Of a stretch of 18,948 bases of DNA, positions 14,581 to 18,948 are shown piece after piece. The notes below the pieces were generated by a model. That model was given only the letters and a program-made list of their open reading frames with translations, did not search any database and had not been told where the DNA came from. The position numbers and the translations under genes were made by a program. Every line of letters begins with the position of its first letter. Position 1 is the first letter of the stretch. Origin of the DNA: Candidatus Thiodiazotropha taylori (GTDB lineage: Bacteria; Pseudomonadota; Gammaproteobacteria; Chromatiales; Chromatiaceae); contig JAHRHW010000032.1 of assembly GCA_019100305.1 (NCBI GenBank), forward strand, positions 1-18,948, in the 5' to 3' direction.

Positions 14581-14775
14581 ATGAATAATAAAGAAATATT
14601 ACCAGAAAATGGGTTGCCGCTCTATGAAGTTGAGGAGATGTCCCTGCTCGATGCCATGATCCTTTTGAAACGCAATGGGGGAGTTCTGCAGACATCGACC
14701 ATTGAACGGGCTGCAGAGCGTCTTAATCCGGCCTTTGAGCTGCCTGCTGCGGGTGACGCCGGGTCCCTCTCCTGA
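14581..14775 (+). CDS. Possible small protein, 64 aa, unknown function
   Basis: I do not recognise this protein. The frame starts with MNNKEILPENGLPLYEVEEM and continues through SLLDAMILLKRNGGVLQTSTIERAAERLNPAF, which could form two short helices, ending in a small-residue tail. No signal peptide, membrane segment or metal motif is present. AAAGG lies about 10 bases before the ATG, in a markedly AT-rich stretch that continues into the first codons, a common look for a true translation start. It is divergent from the Rossmann gene and about 330 bases before rimO. Overlapping minus-strand frames look like shadows. Existence is plausible rather than certain. Confidence 0.5.
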   Translation: MNNKEILPENGLPLYEVEEMSLLDAMILLKRNGGVLQTSTIERAAERLNPAFELPAAGDAGSLS

Positions 14776-15108
14776 GATAGCTCGTTCTCTCCAGCAGGGC
14801 GGAGCGTGTGGGCAATCAATCCGCACGACGAGCTGCAAGTCTGCTGCAAGTCGATCGACCCTCCACTCTCAGGGAGGATCACTAAGCTACGCTCAAACCA
14901 ACAAATCCCCACAACTGATCGGCTGACTCTCCTGGTGCCAATTGTGTGAGTTTCGCAACGCGGAATCTACCGCTTAGCCATGCATTTTAAGTGTATTTGG
15001 TTTGAACCCGATTCTGAACAGATTAAACTGACGTCATCGGTGACTGAGGTGCGGATAAAAGATGCTGCTCGAGGCTGAAGTTAATGATTGTTTTGAATGA
15101 GGTTGGCT
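14776..15108. other. Non-coding stretch before rimO
   Basis: 333 bases without a supportable gene. It holds a tandem copy of CTGCAAGTC (14833-14841 and 14844-14852), the 8-base palindrome TGACGTCA (15029-15036) overlapping a GTCA-TCGG-TGAC repeat (15033-15044), and a weak promoter candidate for rimO: TTGAAC (15002-15007), 16 bases, TAAACT (15024-15029). No intrinsic terminator or known riboswitch is recognisable. Confidence 0.6.
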
Positions 15109-16449
15109 ATGCCAAACAGCGGTAAGAATATAGGTTTTGTCTCATTGGGTTGTCCCAAAAACCTGGTGGATTCCGAGCGTATACTCAGCCGTTTGCGCGC
15201 CGAAGGTTATGACCTTATCGGCAGTTATGAAGAGGCCGATCTGGTGATCGTCAACACCTGTGGTTTTATCGACTCTGCAGTGGAAGAGTCGTTGGAGGCG
15301 ATCGGGGAGGCGTTGCAGGAGAACGGCAAGGTGATCGTAACCGGTTGCCTGGGCAAGGATGAGTCAAGAATCAGAAACGCCTATCCGAAAGTGCTGGCGG
15401 TAACCGGGCCCCACGCCTATGAGGAGGTGGTGGAGGCAGTGCATGACCAGATGCCGGCACCGCATGATCCCTTCACCAGCCTGTTGCCTCCTGAAGGGAT
15501 CAAACTGACACCCAGGCACTACGCCTATCTTAAGATCTCCGAAGGGTGTAATCACAGTTGCAGTTTCTGCATTATCCCGGATCTGCGGGGTCCCCTGGTG
15601 AGCCGCCCGTTTGGTGATGTGATGCTGGAAGCGGAGCGCCTGGTCGAGTCCGGTGTTCGGGAGTTGCTGGTGGTCTCCCAGGATACCAGCGCCTATGGGG
15701 TGGATATGAAATATCGCCCCGATTTCTGGCAGGGCCGTCCGGTGAGCTCAAGACTGAAGGATCTGGCCGCCGCCATGGGTGAGTTGCAGGCCTGGGTACG
15801 GATGCACTACGTCTATCCCTATCCTCATGTGGATGAGCTGATACCGCTGATGGCGGATGGCCATATCCTTCCCTATCTCGATATGCCGCTGCAACACGGC
15901 AACCTGCGTGTGCTCAAACAGATGAGAAGACCGGCGGCTACGGAAAAAGTGCTTTCGAGGATCGCCCGCTGGCGAAGAAGCTGTCCCGATCTGACTCTGA
16001 GAAGTACCTTCATTGTCGGTTTTCCTGGCGAGACCGAGGCGGAATTTGAAGACCTGCTGGCGTTTCTCCAGGAGGCTCAGCTCGATCGAGTCGGCTGCTT
16101 TGCCTACTCCCCGGTGGATGGGGCGGCGGCCAATCAACTGCCGGGGGCGCTGCCTCTGGAGGTCAGGGAGGAGCGGCAGGCCCGTTTCATGCAGGTACAG
16201 GCGGAGATCAGCCGGCAACGTCTGCAAGCCAAAGTGGGCAAGGAGATGGTTGTGCTGATCGATGAAGTGAATCAGAAACAGGTGATTGCCCGCAGTTCAG
16301 CCGATGCGCCGGAGATCGATGGGCGGGTATTCATTCCGGGAGGTTGGGAGCTTGAGCCTGGCGACTTCATCAAAGTGAAGATCACCGCTGCGACGGCTCA
16401 TGATCTGCAGGCGGAACCGATAGAGGTGGATGAGACTGAGGACGATTAA
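15109..16449 (+). CDS. rimO: Ribosomal protein S12 methylthiotransferase RimO
   Basis: RimO is a radical-SAM enzyme with two iron-sulfur clusters that methylthiolates the conserved Asp (Asp89 in E. coli numbering) of ribosomal protein S12. The 446 residues fit the family. The N-terminal MTTase domain has its three cluster cysteines: SLGCPKNLVDS (Cys15), VNTCGFID (Cys51) and VTGCLGKD (Cys80). The radical-SAM triad is C147NHSC151SFC154, followed by IIPDLRGPLVSRP. LRSTFIVGFPGETEAEF and LDRVGCFAYSPVDGA are typical RimO, not MiaB. A C-terminal TRAM domain (about 380-440) includes ADAPEIDGRVFIP. One block, MPLQHGNLRVLKQM, differs slightly from the usual QHASPRILK. I chose the ATG at 15109 because GAGG lies 6 bases upstream; the ATG at 15097 lacks a site. 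It appears monocistronic. Confidence 0.97.
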   Translation: MPNSGKNIGFVSLGCPKNLVDSERILSRLRAEGYDLIGSYEEADLVIVNTCGFIDSAVEESLEAIGEALQENGKVIVTGCLGKDESRIRNAYPKVLAVTGPHAYEEVVEAVHDQMPAPHDPFTSLLPPEGIKLTPRHYAYLKISEGCNHSCSFCIIPDLRGPLVSRPFGDVMLEAERLVESGVRELLVVSQDTSAYGVDMKYRPDFWQGRPVSSRLKDLAAAMGELQAWVRMHYVYPYPHVDELIPLMADGHILPYLDMPLQHGNLRVLKQMRRPAATEKVLSRIARWRRSCPDLTLRSTFIVGFPGETEAEFEDLLAFLQEAQLDRVGCFAYSPVDGAAANQLPGALPLEVREERQARFMQVQAEISRQRLQAKVGKEMVVLIDEVNQKQVIARSSADAPEIDGRVFIPGGWELEPGDFIKVKITAATAHDLQAEPIEVDETEDD

Positions 16450-16451
16450 AC

Positions 16452-16469
16452 TGGCGCATCCATGCGCCA
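16452..16469. repeat. Perfect hairpin after rimO
   Basis: TGGCGCAT, two bases, then ATGCGCCA: an 8-bp GC-rich stem with a very tight loop, 3 bases after the rimO stop and between converging rimO and the DUF2892 gene. No T-run follows on either strand, so it may stabilise 3' ends or act as a weak, factor-dependent terminator. Confidence 0.5.
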
Positions 16470-16502
16470 TGCCAACCATTTGGTATAGGTAATCCTATTG
16501 GA

Positions 16503-16703
16503 TCAGAAAGCGGAGCCGCTGCTGCGACCCATTTTTTTCAGAATCATCGCCAGCGGGCAGAAACCTGTGAAAGCGGACTGCAACAGGTTGATCCCGACAA
16601 AGGCGGTGAAGAACAACCAATAGGGGTGATGGTAGTGTGAGAGTGCTACGCTCAATAGTATGGCAAAGCCTGCAAAGGCAAGCACAATGCGGTCAATATT
16701 CAT
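16503..16703 (-). CDS. DUF2892 (YgaP-like transmembrane domain) inner-membrane protein
   Basis: A 66-residue inner-membrane protein with two hydrophobic helices, IVLAFAGFAILLSVALS (6-22) and YWLFFTAFVGINLLQSAF (28-45), then the family signature TGFCPLAMILKKMG (46-59). This is the DUF2892 domain found alone or fused to rhodanese, as in E. coli YgaP, and often associated with sulfide or persulfide handling. The single Cys49 in FCP is part of the signature. GAGG lies about 9 bases before the ATG. No rhodanese or sulfide:quinone reductase gene is visible beside it. The upstream region has a promoter with an operator-like repeat, so regulated expression is likely. The exact role of the domain is not established. 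Confidence 0.9.
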   Translation of the reverse strand: MNIDRIVLAFAGFAILLSVALSHYHHPYWLFFTAFVGINLLQSAFTGFCPLAMILKKMGRSSGSAF

Positions 16704-16742
16704 GAAATGGCCTCTAAACTGTAAGTTTTGATCAGTCTAATA

Positions 16743-16795
16743 CCGTTTGTATGCATGTCGTTAAACGGCGTGGAGGATCGTAACCTGCTGCATAC
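16743..16795. repeat. Nested inverted repeats in the DUF2892 leader
   Basis: CCGTTT (16743-16748) and AAACGG (16763-16768) form 6-base arms 14 bases apart. GTATGCA (16749-16755) and TGCATAC (16789-16795) form a second, 7-base pair 33 bases apart. The two pairings overlap, so they could be alternative folds of the minus-strand leader RNA or binding sites on DNA. Short arms; function unknown. Confidence 0.35.
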
Positions 16796-16814
16796 GATCA
16801 AAAAGTGGACGCTA

Positions 16815-16842
16815 TATTAGCACTATCTAATATTTAGTCAAG
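16815..16842 (-). promoter_or_regulatory. DUF2892 promoter with embedded operator-like repeat
   Basis: On the minus strand TTGACT (16837-16842, five of six to -35) and TAATAT (16815-16820, four of six to -10) are 16 bases apart. Within this core lies a perfect inverted repeat, ATATTAG-N6-CTAATAT (16815-16834): one arm covers the -10 and the other lies in the spacer. That is the normal position of a repressor operator. An ArsR-type sulfide/persulfide sensor would suit a DUF2892 target, but no such regulator gene is in the window. The repeat lies 22 bases before the divergent kinase-like gene and could affect it too. Confidence 0.55.
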
Positions 16843-16855
16843 AGATGACGCAATC

Positions 16856-18427
16856 ATGACCGGCGACCTGAGAGATCTGGCGAGACAAAATCAGCTTGTG
16901 GCTCAGTTGCTGGCACATCCGGAGTGCTTCGGTCATGGCATCGAGCGGCTTGAACATATCGAGACCCATATATCCCACCTGCTGCTGATCGGGGATTTTG
17001 TCTACAAGATCAAAAAGCCATTGAATCTCGGGTTTCTCGACTATTCCACCCTGCAGAGGCGGCAATTCTGCTGTGCCGAGGAGCTGCGTCTCAATCAGCG
17101 TTTCGCTCCCCAGCTCTACAAAGGCGTTGTTGAGATCAGGGGGTCGGTTGAGCGGCCGGAGATCGGTGGCCAGCGGGAGGTGCAGGAATTTGCGCTGAAG
17201 ATGGCCCGCTTTCGCCAACAGGATCTGTTCGACAGATTGACCCTGGACCCACCACTTGTCGATCAACTTGCTTTGATGATCGCCGATTTTCATCGGCGTG
17301 CCGCGCGGGCTTCGGAGTTGCCTCAAGGTGGCGTTGAGAAGGTATTTGCGCCGATGATGGAGAACTTCCGGGTGATCAGGGAGTTGAGGCAGCCGCTGCT
17401 GGTGATCGAGCGTCTCAATTCCCTGCAGAACTGGACCGAAGATCAGGCCGGGCAACTTGTCGAACTGATTGAAGAGCGCTATCTGGCGGGATCGGTCAGA
17501 GAGTGTCATGGAGACCTTCACCTGGGCAATATTGTACTCTACCAGCAACGCATCACCCCCTTTGACGGGATCGAGTTCAACCCGGATCTGCGTTGGATCG
17601 ATACCCTCAGCGATATCGCCTTTTTGTTGATGGATCTACAGCATCGCGGACTGTATGCGTTGTCTGATCAGTTGTTGAATCGTTATCTTGAGGAGACGGG
17701 CGATTATGCCGGCCTGCCTCTGCTCAGGTTCTATCTGCTCTATCGTGCCATGGTCAGGGCCAAGGTCAGTGCCATCCGGGTCTGCCAGGCGGATCTCTCT
17801 GCGGCGGATCAGATGGCGTATCTGGATGAGTATCTGAGTTATCTCACCCTGGCAGAAAAGCTGGTTCGTCACCCACCTGCCTCCATGGTGATCACTCATG
17901 GGGTGTCGGGATCGGGCAAGAGCACGGTCAGCGCTCAACTGGCGGAACAGCTGATGGCGATCAGGATACGTTCGGATATTGAGAGAAAACGTCTCTTTGC
18001 GCCACAAGACGGGGCAGCAGGGGGATCTGCTTCAGATCGCTATAGCTCTGCGGCGACCAGGATCACCTATCACCACCTGGCGGGTTTAGCGACAGGGCTG
18101 TTACAGGCCGGTTTCTCGGTAATCATCGATGCGACCTTTCTTAAAGGGTGGCAGAGAGAACTCTTTCATCTGCTCGCCAATCGTCTTCAGGTGCCACTGC
18201 TGATTTTGGATTGTCAGGCCTCCCCAGCTCAACTGCAGGAACGGATTATTACCAGGCACCAGCAGGGCGGAGATGCATCCGAGGCGGACCTGTCTGTATT
18301 GCAGCTGCAGCAGAGTGGTGTTGAGCCGCTCACAGAGGAGGAGCATCAGCTGGCTTTGAGCGTTGATACAGAGAACTTTCCTCCCCGCGGTTTTCTGGCA
18401 ACGGTGTTACAGCGTTTGATGAGATAG
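16856..18427 (+). CDS. Bifunctional APH-like kinase / P-loop ATPase
   Basis: A 523-residue cytosolic protein with two domains, a fusion common in proteobacteria and of unknown substrate. The N-terminal domain (about 30-320) is of the aminoglycoside-phosphotransferase/kinase-like fold: IGDFVYKIKKPLNLGFLDY (45-63) carries the ATP-binding Lys region, ECHGDLHLGNIVL (216-228) is the Brenner motif with Asp220 as catalytic base, and FDGIEFN (236-242) holds the metal-binding Asp237. The C-terminal domain (about 342-520) is an AAA_33/zeta-toxin-like kinase with Walker A GVSGSGKST (349-357) and a SDIERKRLF segment (373-381). Both sites look intact. The ATG at 16856 has only a weak AAGAG upstream. It is divergent from the DUF2892 gene. 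There is no sign that it is a drug-resistance gene. Confidence 0.92.
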   Translation: MTGDLRDLARQNQLVAQLLAHPECFGHGIERLEHIETHISHLLLIGDFVYKIKKPLNLGFLDYSTLQRRQFCCAEELRLNQRFAPQLYKGVVEIRGSVERPEIGGQREVQEFALKMARFRQQDLFDRLTLDPPLVDQLALMIADFHRRAARASELPQGGVEKVFAPMMENFRVIRELRQPLLVIERLNSLQNWTEDQAGQLVELIEERYLAGSVRECHGDLHLGNIVLYQQRITPFDGIEFNPDLRWIDTLSDIAFLLMDLQHRGLYALSDQLLNRYLEETGDYAGLPLLRFYLLYRAMVRAKVSAIRVCQADLSAADQMAYLDEYLSYLTLAEKLVRHPPASMVITHGVSGSGKSTVSAQLAEQLMAIRIRSDIERKRLFAPQDGAAGGSASDRYSSAATRITYHHLAGLATGLLQAGFSVIIDATFLKGWQRELFHLLANRLQVPLLILDCQASPAQLQERIITRHQQGGDASEADLSVLQLQQSGVEPLTEEEHQLALSVDTENFPPRGFLATVLQRLMR

Positions 18428-18530
18428 ACGTCAACGAAGGCGAACTCGTACTCCGCCTATCACCTCACGGCTACCCATATTTATAAGTTGGTTCTGGCAG
18501 ATTAGAATCATAAGCTGTTTTCAGGAGTGA

Positions 18531-18543
18531 GGTCAGAGTGACC
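18531..18543. repeat. GGTCA-GAG-TGACC inverted repeat
   Basis: Perfect 5-base arms around three bases, flanked by looser GAGT...ACTC pairing (about 18525-18551). It lies 37 bases before the ATG at 18581, in the 153-base spacer after the kinase-like gene. It may be an operator or a small leader hairpin; chance is possible. Confidence 0.35.
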
Positions 18544-18580
18544 AGTTACTCTATCGCCAGGATTTCGTTGCGAGGTTTTT

Positions 18581-18937
18581 ATGCGCTTTCCTCTTCTCAA
18601 GCCGGGTCAGAAATTTATCTATCAGGAGAAGCGATACACTAAAACAGGGCCGATGACCGCTGCCGAGGAGGAGAGTGGCAAGACCTGCATGATCCGTCGC
18701 TCAGCCGAAGTCACCCCGTTACAGGATCAAGATGAGAGGCAGCAGGTTATTGCGCGGCAATATGCCAGGGATCAGGTCGTGACTCTGTTGAAGGCTTATC
18801 AGCAGGAATTGAAAACAAGACTTTCCGACGCCATCGGCTTGGAGCAGGCACAGCGCCCTGCTGATCTATTAAATGTTGTGGAAGCGTGTGACGTGGTGGC
18901 TTTTCTTTCGCAGCGCGACCACTCCGATATCTCATGA
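18581..18937 (+). CDS. Hypothetical protein, 118 aa
   Basis: I do not recognise a named family. The N terminus, FPLLKPGQKFIYQEKRYTKTG followed by PMTAAEEESGKTCMIRRSA (about 3-42), reads like a compact beta-rich module conserved in small proteins of unknown function, with alternating basic and aromatic residues. The C-terminal part (about 47-112) is helical and charged, with regular Leu/Val spacing (QYARDQVVTLLKAYQQELKTRLSDAI) that suggests a coiled or packed helical hairpin. No signal peptide or membrane segment. GAGG lies 5-6 bases before the ATG in a GCGAGG context, supporting this start. It follows the kinase-like gene on the same strand after 153 bases and ends 11 bases before the window edge; whether it belongs to the next operon cannot be seen. 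Confidence 0.75.
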   Translation: MRFPLLKPGQKFIYQEKRYTKTGPMTAAEEESGKTCMIRRSAEVTPLQDQDERQQVIARQYARDQVVTLLKAYQQELKTRLSDAIGLEQAQRPADLLNVVEACDVVAFLSQRDHSDIS

Positions 18938-18948
18938 GATGACATGCG

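Noticed and set aside
14833..14852. Tandem CTGCAAGTC repeat as a possible CRISPR or integration mark
   Set aside because: Only two 9-base copies, no spacers, no mobile genes nearby.
16856..17880. Aminoglycoside resistance gene
   Set aside because: The APH-like fold is fused to a P-loop kinase and lies in core genome context; this family is not a known resistance determinant.

Overview
The window looks like chromosomal DNA from a gammaproteobacterium. Protein families, gene order and moderate GC content fit a Chromatiales-like or sulfur-oxidising lineage such as Sedimenticola or Thiodiazotropha; the lineage is inferred from general resemblance only. No insertion sequence, integrase, phage gene, CRISPR array or rRNA is visible. 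Most of the window is core genome, dominated by two blocks of type IV pilus genes.

Layout, left to right. (1) Bases 1-487: 5' part of yggs on the minus strand, divergent from pilT. (2) 743-3061: pilT and pilU on the plus strand, the twitching-motility retraction ATPases, with a structured spacer between them and a long hairpin after pilU. (3) 3156-4821, minus strand: a 150-aa protein of unknown function, an ankyrin-repeat lipoprotein and a DUF1820 protein. (4) 4944-5019, minus: tRNA-Thr(CGT) with a consensus-like promoter. (5) 5118-6206, minus: thiO (glycine/D-amino-acid oxidase). (6) 6423-12041, minus: a tightly packed minor-pilin operon fimT-pilV-pilW-pilX-pilY1-pilE, closed by a textbook intrinsic terminator at 6352-6392. 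(7) 12285-14464, minus: a Rossmann protein resembling ketopantoate reductase, then fkpB and ispH. (8) 14581-14775, plus: a possible 64-aa protein, followed by a 333-base non-coding stretch. (9) 15109-16449, plus: rimO. (10) 16503-16703, minus: a DUF2892 membrane protein with a promoter that carries an operator-like inverted repeat. (11) 16856-18427, plus: a two-domain APH-like kinase/P-loop protein. (12) 18581-18937, plus: a small conserved-looking protein of unknown function.

How the parts fit together. FimT, PilV, PilW, PilX and PilE are minor pilins expected to form, with the tip adhesin/mechanosensor PilY1, the priming complex of a type IVa pilus; PilT and PilU power its retraction. The neighbourhood thiO / minor pilins-pilY1-pilE / ispH-fkpB matches the Pseudomonas aeruginosa order as I remember it, so this is an ancestral arrangement and not recent transfer. 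I see no convincing new multi-gene system. The most notable observations are a PilW prepilin with Ser in place of the usual Glu at mature position 5, an operator-like repeat overlapping the DUF2892 promoter, a short ORF that stops directly against the pilT start codon, a ketopantoate-reductase-like protein that seems to lack the catalytic Glu region, and several small unknown proteins.
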